From Macquaria australasica (taxonomy: Eukaryota > Chordata > Actinopteri > Centrarchiformes > Percichthyidae), in NCBI GenBank assembly GCA_005408345.1, contig SEMN01000133.1, positions 1 to 64,000 of the forward strand: 64,000 bases of DNA. The letters run 5' to 3'. How positions within the stretch are numbered: position 1 is the first letter of the stretch; the number at the start of each line of letters is the position of its first letter. This document shows positions 1 to 10,989 of the stretch, piece by piece. A model generated the notes under the pieces. The model saw only the letters and a list, made by a program, of their open reading frames with translations. It had not been told where the DNA came from and made no database searches. A program made the translations under genes and the position numbers.

Positions 1-1312
1 TTCCATTATCATGTTTCTCACGGCTCGCCTGCTCTCCTCCTGATGGATGACCTCACGCGAATATTAATTTACTGTAGCATTAACAATATCACATCTTATT
101 CTACACTTACCTCTTCTCCCCCCGCTTCCCTCTCCTTCTCCCTCCCTCTCTACCTGCTCTACCCTCCAAACACCCGTCAGCTAGTTCTCTCATTTTCTTT
201 TGTCACTTTGCTTCCTCTCTCTTACCCTCTTCTCATTTCTTCATCTCTCTCTGCACTTTTGGCTAAAGTTAGCTCTCCTCATTCAAAGTAAATTCTTTCA
301 CATTATTGCATACGCATTCAAAAAGACAATACAATATCCTTACCAAGGGAGCAATTCTATTAAATCATTGCAGCTTATCATCTTTGCATTTCGAATGCCA
401 ACACAATCTTTGCACCAACACAAACCTATAGTGTATATACACTGCAGGAATACAATATTAAATTGAGTGGCATTTACTGAGGCCCCAATATGAAATCCCT
501 CTTTCTGAAGCCAAATGTTGAGGCAATCTACATAATTCATGTTGTGCATCATGACACTCAATGCATAATGGAAATGTTGAGTGAAAGGTGCTTGCATGTT
601 ATATAGATCGGTGGTGTGAACGGAAAAGCTGTTGACATGAGAGGAGATGGAGGGTGGAGAGGAGGAAAGATGTGGAAAAGATGAGCGCTGATGAATGCGA
701 GGAGAACAGGCTTTTGGCTCTGGCACTCATTGCTCATACGCTCTTTATCCGCTGCTTTCTCACGCTATCTCTTCTTTTTTTTCCACCACCTTCCCCCTCT
801 TTCTTACTCTACTTTCCCCTCTCACATTACACCCATTTCTCACTCCCTTCCCCTCACTGTGTTCTCCAAATCCCACTTTTTATCCCATCATCTCTCTCCC
901 TGTCTTGAGAGGCTCATGTTCACAGTATTTATCATCACCTGTCTAAGTTCATTTGATCAGGAGGACTCATCTCAGGGCTTGGCTGCTGCTGCTCTTATTC
1001 AAGCCAGACCTATCCTAACTCACAGAAGCAGATAAATGCAGTATAACTTTTTCAGATTAGACCTGTTCTCTGGTAAAAGTTGGGTTTAGCTATGCTGGGA
1101 ATTTGCTGAGGTCACCAAACTCCTTAAGTAATAAAAGTGTTTTTTTTATCCCGCCCTTACAGGTGCAATAAAATGAACAGGAGAGCCCAGAAGCTCTAGT
1201 GTGTCTAATTTAGCATAGCTGTGCAGAATAAACCAGTGTTCTGACTCTCTTTTGATATTTGGAGCTTCACTGAAAATATCTTTTGAAAAGGGTGCAAATA
1301 GCGGACAATTTC
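1..1312. other. Non-coding DNA with two pyrimidine-rich tracts
   Basis: No exon or known repeat is recognised. The plus strand is strongly pyrimidine-rich at about 104-262 and 767-908 (runs of C and T with few purines). Open frames here are short and have Ser/Leu/Phe/Pro-rich translations, as expected from such composition, so I treat them as chance. Confidence 0.6.
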
Positions 1313-1321
1313 TAACTTTGA

Positions 1322-1677
1322 GACAGTGAGGTGCAGACCAAACTTACTCAACTTTAGAAAGAAAGAAAAGTGGTTAGTACTGTGGCCTCACAGCAAGAAG
1401 GTCTTGGGTCCTAATCCCGGCTGGGGCACTTCCTCTCTGTGTGGAGTTTGCATGTTCTCCCCGTGTTTGTGTGGGTTTCCTCTGTGTGCTCCGGTTTCCC
1501 CCGCCATCAAAACCATGTATCTTAGGTTAATACTCCTATCAGTGCCCTTGACCAAGGCACTGGCTTAGAACTGGAGTTGGTCCCCGGGCACTGCACTGTG
1601 GCTGCTCACTGCTCCTAACACTTAGGATGGGTTAAATGCAGAGAATATATTTCCCTACAGGGATCAATAAAAAAGGA
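1322..1677 (+). mobile_element. tRNA-derived SINE
   Basis: A short retroposon copied by a LINE reverse transcriptase. It shows the typical teleost layout. A tRNA-like head contains a degenerate Pol III B box at 1407-1417 (GGTCCTAATCC against GGTTCRANYCY). A body follows with the widespread fish motif GTTTGCATGTTCTCCCCGTG near 1448-1467. The 3' end is the LINE-like tail TTTCCCTACAGGGATCAATA. TAACTTTGA occurs at 1313-1321 and 1678-1686, a probable 9-bp target-site duplication. The head seems to be interrupted: GTGAGGTGCAG at 1327-1337 is separated from GTGGTTAG at 1370 by about 30 bp of A-rich sequence not expected in the family. The family is recognised from memory. Confidence 0.75.
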
Positions 1678-1686
1678 TAACTTTGA

Positions 1687-2981
1687 TAACTAACATGAGC
1701 TTCAATGCAAGTCAAAATTAAATCACCAGCACACCATGCAATATAGCATGCAATTAAGCACCGTATTTTGTGATAACATAAAACGAAAATATAAAAAAAG
1801 AAACATCAGTGTGTTTTTCCCCCCAAAAGATATCAGGGGGAAAAAAGGCAGCAGCGGTAATGAAAAAGTCACCTTGATCATTTTTTGATAATTTTATTTC
1901 CAACTAATGGTCTGACAAATCTGCTGATGCATTTAAGCGTCTTTCAGCCTTCATCGCAGCATACTGTACAGGACATCAAAGGACAAAAAAGGACATACTG
2001 CAATCAACAATTATCTATTCTATTTACATCTAAAAATATACATAATATTTCTGCTTTGTGATCAAATTTCAGCCTATCCCACATGTACAATTGTCAGAAA
2101 CCTTTTGAGAGTCTGTGGTCTGAGTAATAATGCACACAGTGTTGATTTTAAATCCCTGCTGGTCAGATTAATCCCAACTCTAAATTAATTTACATTACGT
2201 ATTTAGATGATAATACAATGAGCCCCATATACATCTGCCACTCAGTAAAATACTTAAACAGATGAACCACAGACGCACATGCAAATAAAAAACTGGAAGG
2301 TGTGGGCTGCTTCTGGGGAAATGAGGAATAATTTCCTTGTATTCACTTTTTTCTTCACCTCTTATTAACAGTATGTGTCAGTGTGTGTGACAGTTTTATT
2401 GATGACCTTTCAAGCCAGTAAATTAACTGTGGAAGATTAAAAAGGATTCAGGAGACAACAAAGATAGCAAACATGACAGTTTGATGGGAAGAAAAGAGTC
2501 ACAAATGGAAGTAGAAGCTAAAATAATAGGACTAAGTATTGTGTGTGTATTTGTGGACGTGTGTGTGTGCAAGAGAAAGAGAGATGGAAAAAGCCTGACA
2601 GATGAGGAAGACATCATGTGGAAATAACAAAAGCTTTCTATATAAATACTGTTGTGAAAGGTACAGTAGTGTGTGTTCTATAGGAGGCAAAAGTAAAAGA
2701 TGCATGAAAACGAGCCGCAGCACAGGAAATAGAGCATTCCACTGAATATCAGATAGAGGCTCTTCATTAGGTTTGAATGAAGCAGAGTTAATGTGCACAA
2801 CGGGCAAAACAGTCCATTAGGCACAGGCAAAGTGAAGGTTGAGTCAACAACGTTCATAGGTCCAGCACTCTATAGTTTGTCTAAAATTAAACCACAACGC
2901 TACATAACGTGGCACAGCAAAATTCATCCATGCATCGTTGCATGGTTTGGTGACATAGGGACAACTCGCAGGATTAATTGG
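1687..2981. other. Non-coding DNA, no recognised element
   Basis: AT-rich single-copy-looking DNA. It contains a short imperfect TG stretch at 2541-2570. I see no splice-flanked open frame or known repeat. Confidence 0.5.
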
Positions 2982-2993
2982 TGAACTACACCA

Positions 2994-3462
2994 AGCCCCC
3001 AGGAAATGCGCCTGGCTTTGAATCCAATTTGACATAGTGGCCAAACTGTGTAATCACAACTTCTGGGTCCATCACGTGATGCACGCTGGCCCCAAAAAAC
3101 ACTTTTTCCTATAGACTTACATTGTGAAAGAGACGTCTGTAAATCAATGGATATTTTTTTTGAGGTACATCAACTTCACAGTACGAACACTTAAATAGCC
3201 CTTGTAAAATTGAAAAGTTGTAAAATTCACTAATAGCCGAATCCGAGTCATAGAGTCACTTCCATTCATATGAGTGAGCCCGAGACCGAGCGGCTGGGAG
3301 GTGGGGTTAAAGGAAACGCTAGTGCGCTTGCTCTATGGGCCGCACAATGCGGAACCTATGCGGAAGTCAAACTTTTTTGGCTTCATGCGCCACTGAGCAA
3401 CTTTCATAGGAATGAATGGGGGCTCGCCTCCAACGCTGTATCCAGTTCTTTTTACACATCCA
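2994..3462 (+). mobile_element. Retroposed interspersed repeat of unknown class
   Basis: This sequence resembles a repeat common in percomorph genomes. A perfect 12-bp direct repeat, TGAACTACACCA, lies at 2982-2993 and 3463-3474, exactly bracketing 469 bp. A duplication this long fits target-primed reverse transcription (LINE/SINE) better than cut-and-paste transposition. I could not find a tRNA-like A/B box pair, a poly-A tail or a simple-repeat tail, so the class is open. There is no coding capacity. A solo LTR was later inserted 8 bp beyond the right-hand duplication. Confidence 0.65.
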
Positions 3463-3482
3463 TGAACTACACCAGCAAGCAG

Positions 3483-3487
3483 GGAAC
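3483..3487. repeat. Target-site duplication, left copy (GGAAC)
   Basis: GGAAC at 3483-3487 is repeated at 3856-3860 and directly abuts both ends of the solo LTR. Confidence 0.85.
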
Positions 3488-3673
3488 TGTAATGATCCGA
3501 AGGACTCTGTTGGACTTGTGTTATGTGTGTTTCCTGTTCTTATTTTGAAATCCCTGTTCTTGTTTTCTTGTGTATTATTTACTTCCTGTCTTGTTCTTTC
3601 CCGCCTGTTTTGATTAGGTTCACCTGTGTCTCGTTACTCACCTGTGTCTGTTTCCCTCGTTGTCTCGTCCTCC

Positions 3674-3680
3674 ATATATA
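3674..3680 (+). promoter_or_regulatory. TATA-like box of the solo LTR
   Basis: ATATATA lies 80 bp before the AATAAA signal inside the LTR. It is the probable remnant Pol II promoter of the element. Current activity is unknown. Confidence 0.5.
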
Positions 3681-3753
3681 CCGGTCCTTTCCCTTTGTGC
3701 GTTGTCGCGTCATTGTTCGTGTGTGCCTGAGTTCCTGTGTTCCTGAGTTCGGA

Positions 3754-3759
3754 AATAAA
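3754..3759 (+). terminator. Poly-A signal of the solo LTR
   Basis: AATAAA within the LTR, downstream of the TATA-like box, as expected at the R/U5 side of a retrotransposon LTR. Confidence 0.5.
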
Positions 3760-3855
3760 CCTTTTGACATTTACCTGGCTGTCTGCATTTGGGTCCTCTC
3801 CCTGCTTCCTCGATGGCTTGTCGTGGCAAGGCTGCCTCGATGGCTTATCATAACA

Positions 3856-3860
3856 GGAAC
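3856..3860. repeat. Target-site duplication, right copy (GGAAC)
   Basis: Matches 3483-3487 exactly and abuts the LTR end. Confidence 0.85.
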
Positions 3861-3928
3861 ATGCTAGTGCTAGTCAGTCACAGTAGTTCTCAGAGCTTCT
3901 TTCCATTTTCTCTGTACTGTTAGCTTTA

Positions 3929-3946
3929 CCCCCCCCCCCCCCCCCC
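3929..3946. repeat. Poly-C run, 18 bases
   Basis: An uninterrupted run of 18 C. Its length in an assembly may be unreliable because such homopolymers are error-prone. Confidence 0.95.
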
Positions 3947-5555
3947 GGCATTTTCAATAATTTCATTCAATAAAGACTTGTTAAAGAGGGATAAAAAAGC
4001 TGCCCAAGCTAGCTAGCTTGCTGACTGTCATTCAGCAAACCCATGAGCTTGGTCACCACAAGGACAATAAGTTCACACAACTGATTCAAGAGACTTTTTT
4101 TAACCCACTGACTTCTGTCTTATATCTGTCAGTAAACCATTCCTTGAGGAGTAGTTAATACTCCAACAGAGATGATTAAATAAAAGTGGATTTTGCAATA
4201 CTGCTAATAAGATACAATGACTTCTGCTGTTTTGGGGCCTTTCTGGCTCTCTGTTCCCTCTCAGGTCAGCAATGTTAAGATGATTTGTTATCGGCCAATT
4301 GCGTGTTGCCACTTTAAATGCTGCTGTGACTGGGTCTTTTTCATAGTTAAGCAGCATTTATAAACCAGGGGTATAATCAATTCTTTTTGTTCCTCTAAAT
4401 AATTCAGTATGATTAAATTATATATTTTATGGTCTATTTTGAGGCTGCCTATTCATATTTTAGAAGAGAGTGTGATAATTGCTCATTATTAAACATATTA
4501 TTGTAACAAACAGCATGAAGACCAAAGCAGCAAATACCCTCTTTACACTGTGATTAATATTATCAGACAACTACATTTCTAAATACTAAAGATCCCAAAC
4601 CACCCTAGAGTCACACTTGCAGCACCCATTTTTATTTTCAAAAGATTGTTCTCTTGTTATTTGTCAGCACCTACAAGAAAAGGTCTAGTAACAAGTTGCT
4701 TGAAGGACATTTGATCTTACTTTGACAACATGCCCCTCTTACGGTCTGCAAGGACAGTGTCAGCAGTATTAATACAGGCTAGATGCAAGATAAATGACTG
4801 AGTACCTCTTTGATGGGTACTGTATCACCTTTGTCCTCCATGTGAAAATGTTTCTGCATCCTTTAGCGACTACTCTCCTGCTGACTTAAGTGACACTTTT
4901 TCCAAGTGTCTGTGAGTCTAACTGCCGGCCTCAATGAACTGGAGGTTGTACACTGAATTGTAATTTATGACCAAAGCGCAGACAAAACTCTGTTGTGAAG
5001 TCCCACTGAGCCTGAGCAAAGAGAGGATTTGTACAAGACATTTAATTAAAGGTAAACAAGATATGTTTTTCTAAAAATGTTCAAGTGAATGCACCACCTG
5101 CACTAAGTGCCTGTGCTTCTATTGAGCTGTTTCCCATCAGTACATTTGATTATTTCTTTTCTTTCATCGTCAGTCCACTCAAGGGAATTCATCATCACAA
5201 CTAATTTTGCTCTTGTAGTGTGTTTAATTCTTGACTAAAGCATCGTGCTTCAGTGAAAGCAGGTGCAATAGGCACTGATGAGTGAGAGCAATTTCAGAGT
5301 TACATTCAAGCCACTGGGTTGTCAGCTGAGATCCTGTGCTCCTGTTTCTTCAGTCTATTGGCTCAGACAGCAGACAGATACACTTACAGATTCACTCACA
5401 CACACACTCAAATGCCAAGGTGGTACACACTCAATTTGCTCCCTTGTTTGCATCTTCTAACTTAGAGGAACAATCTAAAATGACACAATTGTAGTTAAGT
5501 TAATCACGTGTGTCAGCTTGTGCAACATCAGACATGTGCCACATGACATGCATGA
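3947..5555. other. Non-coding DNA, no recognised element
   Basis: AT-rich sequence with only short open frames and no repeat I recognise. Confidence 0.5.
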
Positions 5556-5561
5556 GACACA

Positions 5562-5633
<72 letters not shown>

Positions 5634-5651
5634 CACACACACACGCACACA
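5556..5651. repeat. (CA)n microsatellite
   Basis: About 96 bp of CA dinucleotides, interrupted near the right end by two CG steps. Probably polymorphic. Confidence 0.97.
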
Positions 5652-6164
5652 GCATCAGACTGGGAGTTAACAGTTTTGGCCTCTAGCAAAAACCTCTCCT
5701 ACCTCCCTGAGCACTCACTGGATAGAGACTCTACCACACTCCTGCTCACTCCGTCTGACAGATTCAGTCTGGGGAGAGCAACTTAAAGCAACACTTACAT
5801 ACTCTTCTGGGTAAAACACACTCCAGTGGAAGGGAAAAACTGTGTGCCCACTGGGAAACAAAGGATAGGATGCGCTGTTGCATGTTCCTGGCCGGACAAG
5901 GATCTTAGCCTGACTTAGGCCCTAGAAGTTACAAACATTTCAGCTGTTACCATAAAAGAACTGCCTTTTAAACAGGTGTTCAGCAGCTGCAGTAACCCAT
6001 AAACAGCATTTCCCCAGTTGTTGTGGCAGTAGGTAAAAAAACATTGCTTAAAAACATTACGTGCAAATTAAGTAAGCTAGTATTTTGTATTTTTGTCAAA
6101 AATATCTGTGCTCTCTGTGTCAGCTGTGCTTATATTAGCAAAAAACAAGTAATAACTGGATTTA
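5652..6164. other. Non-coding DNA, no recognised element
   Basis: Nothing recognised. No long open frame. Confidence 0.5.
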
Positions 6165-6515
6165 AAAGATAGGGCTGGCTATATTCTATATTTTTGTAGT
6201 CCACAAATCCCATAAAAAAACCAAAACCAACAACGTGTTAGTCCGTCTGTCCGACTTCCCTACCCTCTGTGACACTCAGCCCCAAGCCCATTCATTCCTA
6301 CTGAAGACGTGTAAATCTTACAAGATGGGTCACGGATATATACTTTCATTTTCCAAAAAAAAAGAGCCCAAATTAATTTCCTAAAACATCAGGGCACTGT
6401 AGTTTTTAGCAAACATTACTTGGTGCGCTTGCAAATATTTACACCAGCAGAACAGTGTATGTGGGATTGACTAAAAATAAACTACAGTGCCCTTGTTCAT
6501 TGTAATAAAGCAACA
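6165..6515. repeat. Interspersed repeat with internal inverted arms
   Basis: I recognise the wording of a percomorph repeat, class uncertain. Its clearest feature is an inverted pair. CAGGGCACTGTAGTTT at 6390-6405 matches the reverse complement of AAACTACAGTGCCCTTG at 6479-6495 with one extra base, and could form a stem around a ~75-base loop. It has no coding capacity. The outer boundaries are approximate. Confidence 0.5.
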
Positions 6516-7058
6516 TGTCCGCTAGTGATTATAATTATTATATTATAATTGCAGGATTTTCTGAGCTGTGTTCATTCAAGAAGATCAAGACCTTCTTTAC
6601 TATTAACTTTGGTCAATTTTGTTGCAGCAGTAAACGTAACACATGTTAGGTGTGTGAGAAGTTAAAATCAGTTTAAAAAGATCTGCTCCTTTAAAAAAAA
6701 ATCTGGGTATTTTTCAGTTAAATTCTGTAAAATATGAAAGCAATAAGCCTCATTTATACTTTAGTAGAATGTGTTTTATGACATGTCATGGAATATTAAG
6801 GCTGCAACAGGTTTGACGTCAACCTGACACAGTTGGTAACAGGTGTTGAGTGCCTACCTTTCTTTGTAAGGCCTCGACAAAAGTACCCCACAGCTGTGAT
6901 TGGTTGTGGCATCATTCGCTTCCCCGCTGAGAATAACGTAGGGGGACGGCAAATTGCCACGAAATAGCCACTCAGCTGGTGTGAGTGCTGCTGCGACTGC
7001 TGTATGAATGAACGTGATGGACCAATTTGTCAGCAGACATACACTGTACATGCAAACC

Positions 7059-7083
7059 CACACACACACACACACACACACAC
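7059..7083. repeat. (CA)n microsatellite
   Basis: About 12 CA units. Confidence 0.95.
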
Positions 7084-7134
7084 GGCACACAGCACTTCCT
7101 CTGGCTGACAATATCACCCATGACTGACACAGTC

Positions 7135-7158
7135 GTAATGGCCACTCCAGGCCATTAC
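7135..7158. repeat. Perfect 9-bp inverted repeat
   Basis: GTAATGGCC at 7135-7143 and GGCCATTAC at 7150-7158 are exact reverse complements around a 6-base loop. This is a possible small hairpin with no known role. Confidence 0.8.
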
Positions 7159-7423
7159 TTCAATAAACCCCGGGGAGCGCAAACAAGATGATAAAAACAC
7201 AAGAGCAATAGAAAACGTAAGTGAGCGTAGGTAGGAAGAGAGATTGTAATACTGATATATTTCCTAAATCGATTGATGACTGAGTAAATGTCCAATTAAT
7301 CTACTTTATAATAACAGGATGAGCTCTGCAGGATGAAATATGTATGAGGGTCCTTCAGACAGCTCTGTGTTTAAAAATTCTTTTCATCCTACGCCCTGAG
7401 GAAGTGTATCAGATTAGTCTCTC

Positions 7424-7470
7424 TGTGTGTGTCTGTGTATGTGTGTGTGTGTGTGTGGGTGGGTGTGTGT
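7424..7470. repeat. Imperfect (TG)n microsatellite
   Basis: TG dinucleotides broken by CTG, TAT and GGG steps. Confidence 0.9.
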
Positions 7471-9873
7471 ACTTCATACCTCCTGCTCAGACCTCTAGGA
7501 AGCTCTCGCTCAGGGATACAAGCTCAGAGGGGAGTGGGCTTCGTTCCCAGATACACACACAAACACAACCATAAACATGCAGAAATGGGCATATCAAGCA
7601 TGTGACCCATCCATCTTCAGAGACACACAAACAGACAGAGAGATGCAAACACACAAGACACCCAAACGCTCACGTTCCACAAACACGTCGTCTTGTGTAT
7701 CTGCAGACGAGGAGGACGGTGCTACCCGTAATGCACACCGCACTCGGCACAATTACTTCCACACAAAAACAAACACGCGCAGCTGAGCAGGAGCAGGAGT
7801 CTCAGGCCGAGTGATCAATGATCTAGATTTCATCTAAAGCCAATAATGGGAGAAGATCCAGAGGCTGTGTGGGCAGGGTAATCATTGTGTTAAGTTACAC
7901 CCACCGCTATCTCCCCTGGGCTCAATACTGCCACACACACTTGTTTGTGTGTGTGTATGTGTTTGTGGGTGTGTAGGGAGTAATCCTGTTTGTATTGGAA
8001 CAATATGGCTGTTGATGTGGGTCCCATACACACCATGTGTTTGTGTGTGTGTCACTGTGCAGAATTGTTTTTCTAGTTCAATTTCTCCTCCTCTTGACCA
8101 CATGCCCCCGCCTTTTACAACACCATTATGTTCTGTTTCAATGTGACTGGTCACACAAAGCTAAAGGGATACTTTAGAAGTACTTTGTATGAACATGGAT
8201 GTATGTAAGAGGTACAGTGCGCTTCCATTGACATGCATTAGGTGTAGTTTGACTGCGCACAAACAACTGCAATTCTGCGTTAAAGTGTTTTGCCTGGCTG
8301 AGGTTCAAAAGTTGGAGTATGAATAAGGAGAAGATGCAATTAAGGTTAATGGAAATGCATGATCATTTCATTGTATCATTGTATCATTGTCTGTTTTTGT
8401 GTATTTTTATTGTAGTTTTGTGTGTTTGTATAAAGGCCCCATCTTGGGACGGGCATTGCAAACTAGCTTCAAAGTCCTTAAGAGACCTTTACACTTTAAA
8501 ATGGATTGGAAACAAACTGAAGAGATTCAGTAAAAGTAACTGTGAACATACGTGTACAAATTTGGAGGAAATACTGAAACAAAAAAAATTAAATAAAAGA
8601 CATAAAAGCAAAATAAAAGCAATAAACACAACTAAGCGTTTTAAATCTGCTTTTAAAGGCAGAGTTGGGCCACACCTTAGATAAATGTTGTGATATGTGC
8701 CATTGGTCCATGCTATGCACTTGTCCCGATAAAAATGTATAAATATTGATGCCAAAAGCATTGATGCAGGACCTAGGCTACTTTTCCCTTTCTTCTTCTG
8801 TTGATGCAGCATTGTCACTTGCTGCCCCACCGTTACACGCCTCCACTCCTCGAGAAATCCCCAAATATACATACTAAAAAAGGATGGCGGACAAAATCAT
8901 GACGTTCTCTACACCAACATAAAATGCTATCGTAGGTGAGAAGCAGCTATGGTATATGCCATAATGTGCCACAAATACAGACGGCTGTAATCTTGTTACA
9001 CTCTCTTTATATTCTATATATTCTCATTACATCATTTTCACTTTACATAATATCCACATGAAACACACACTGATTTTCCTTGTTGATTTTTTGCTGAATT
9101 GCTGAAAATGTGCACATATTTCAATGAAAACATACAGTACTTTATGTTGTCTGTTCCTGCTGAGGCTTATATGCCTTGACCGCATGTGCTTTTGTGGGCG
9201 TCTTCGAGGTGTGAATGGGATGTAAAAGCTGCCTTATAGATCGGAGCTACTTAATGCTGTTTGTTTCCAACAGAGCATGGATGGTCTGACAAGGCTTAAA
9301 TAAAGACATAAAGCATGAACAAAGGAGAGAGCGATAAACACAAAGAGACTATCATGCACTCTCTTAGATAAATAGAGATGCATCTCAGTAACAAAGAATC
9401 ATTGTTAAACAAGCCGACAAAACAGTTAAGCTTTTAAGTCGAGTTTGATGCACAAATTCTAATTATGTAGATTTTTGTGTCTATTTTTCCCCCGGAAGCA
9501 ACCTTCAAGCTGTAGTAGGAATGTGTTTTACTGCATGTTACATATTAAAAGCACATAATTCCAATTTATTCACGCCACTGGCTTATTTACCTGTTTACTT
9601 GATCGCAGCAGATTTTGAGAAAATTAAAAACCCTTATCATACCTGACCGAATTTACATTTGCTTCCCTTGTCCCGCTGTGTTTCAGCTGAATTAAGTCCA
9701 TCATTGTGCGATTGTACAACATGGTGAGAGTTCTGATCAGTGAGCCAGAAAGGCTCTGAGTCTCTGATCCTCTTATCTTCCCTCCACATTTATAAATCCA
9801 AGATCTATCTCTGTTTTTTATTCCCCGAGTTCTGCTCTGTAAACTTCCACATGCTCCAGTGTTTCTTTTGAGC

Positions 9874-9894
9874 GTGTGTGTGTGTGTGTGTGTG
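9874..9894. repeat. (TG)n microsatellite
   Basis: About 10 TG units, followed directly by a compact block that may be a conserved noncoding element. Confidence 0.95.
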
Positions 9895-10650
9895 GGTCCG
9901 AATTGGGAAAGCCATGATGTCTGGCATTATGCTTTAATTTCCATGGAAATAGGTTGCAGGAGATTGCCCAGAATGAGAGGGGAATTTCAGAGGCCCCAGC
10001 ACATACCATTTGGAATTTAAACAACCGGCTTTTTGGTACACAACATGCATACACACACATACACACACAGACTCCTTAGACTGCCTCATTCACACTGTGT
10101 CAAGCCGCTATTTATGGGATAATGCAGGATGAAAACAGTTTGAGCAGTTAACTTGACCGCCATGGGAAAAAAAGCACCCAGTTGTAACTGATATAAAAAC
10201 AAAATAGAGGCTTTTTTACAAGGAATGTTGAGGAACTGTGTTATCTTAGATCCAAAAGAGATTACAGGCCCCCAAAAATGGTGCTGATGGAACAGTCACG
10301 ACAAAATGCAGTCTCCTAAACTGTGTCTAATTTGAACTGGCTCAATAAGAGCCTTTTCCAATATCTTCCCCACACCTGGGGCCTCTGCTGCCACACCAAA
10401 ATTACTCTCAGACACTGCCTAGTAGGCATGCAAAGCACCCTCTTGCAGACACTCACATAATCAGAGGCAAACATAAAGACACCTGCGCCTATAGGGTGTA
10501 AAGAAAATATGTTTTAATATTACCAAATAACACATGGTGCCATGGGGAGATGATCAAAATTGAGGGAAAGGTAGAAGGGTGTAGCTCGGTTTGTCAGGAG
10601 TAGAGTATCATATAAGATACAATGTGCAGGTATTAATGAACAAATGATTA

Positions 10651-10918
10651 GCCGGGGTGAGGGTGCAAGGTGGAGGACAGAGGAAGGGTTGAGGAGAAGG
10701 AGGAGTAAGGAAAAAACAAGTGGACGTGCCCTCAAAAAGGCCTGGCATAAACAAAAGTAGAGAAGCGGGACTTTAATATTCATAACCCAGGACCAGACAG
10801 GCCTGTCGCTTTCATGTGCACAAGGAAACAAGAGAGGACGGCAGAGAGGGAGGGATGAGAGAAAGATGAGAGAGAAAGCGATAGAGGCAGTAAATGAGAA
10901 ACGGGGAGGGGAATAAAG
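10651..10918. repeat. Purine-rich (GA-rich) low-complexity tract
   Basis: The plus strand is dominated by A and G, for example GGAGAAGGAGGAGTAAGG at 10692-10709. The minus-strand open frames through it (10520-10831 and 10780-10971) are Ser/Leu/Pro-rich artefacts of this composition. Confidence 0.8.
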
Positions 10919-10989
10919 TTTGCCGTTAAGTTAGAATATAGGGCGATTTCAAGCTCAATTACAGAACACATGAAAGACTGAGCCTTTCA

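Larger units (their letters stand above)
3488..3855 (+). mobile_element. Solo LTR of an LTR retrotransposon
   Basis: A complete 368-bp LTR left when two LTRs recombined and removed the internal genes. It starts TGTAATGAT and ends ATCATAACA, an inverted repeat with one mismatch that has the canonical TG...CA termini. It is flanked by the 5-bp duplication GGAAC. Inside, a TATA-like ATATATA at 3674-3680 and a poly-A signal AATAAA at 3754-3759 are spaced as expected for U3-R-U5. A 12-bp direct repeat, CCTCGATGGCTT, sits near the 3' end at 3808-3819 and 3835-3846. The 5-bp duplication and termini fit Ty3/gypsy-type elements, but an endogenous-retrovirus-type LTR is not excluded. No gag or pol sequence lies nearby. 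Confidence 0.85.
6516..9873. other. Non-coding DNA with scattered CA/TG repeats
   Basis: Holds the short repeats listed separately. Imperfect TG patches also occur at 7930-7976 and 8035-8054, and a small tandem of ATTGTATC at about 8369-8390. The 121-codon frame at 8319-8684 is Lys-rich in its second half and looks like chance in A-rich DNA. Confidence 0.5.

Noticed and set aside
1322..1677. Functional tRNA gene
   Set aside because: The B-box similarity belongs to a SINE head. No cloverleaf can be drawn and the A-box side is broken.
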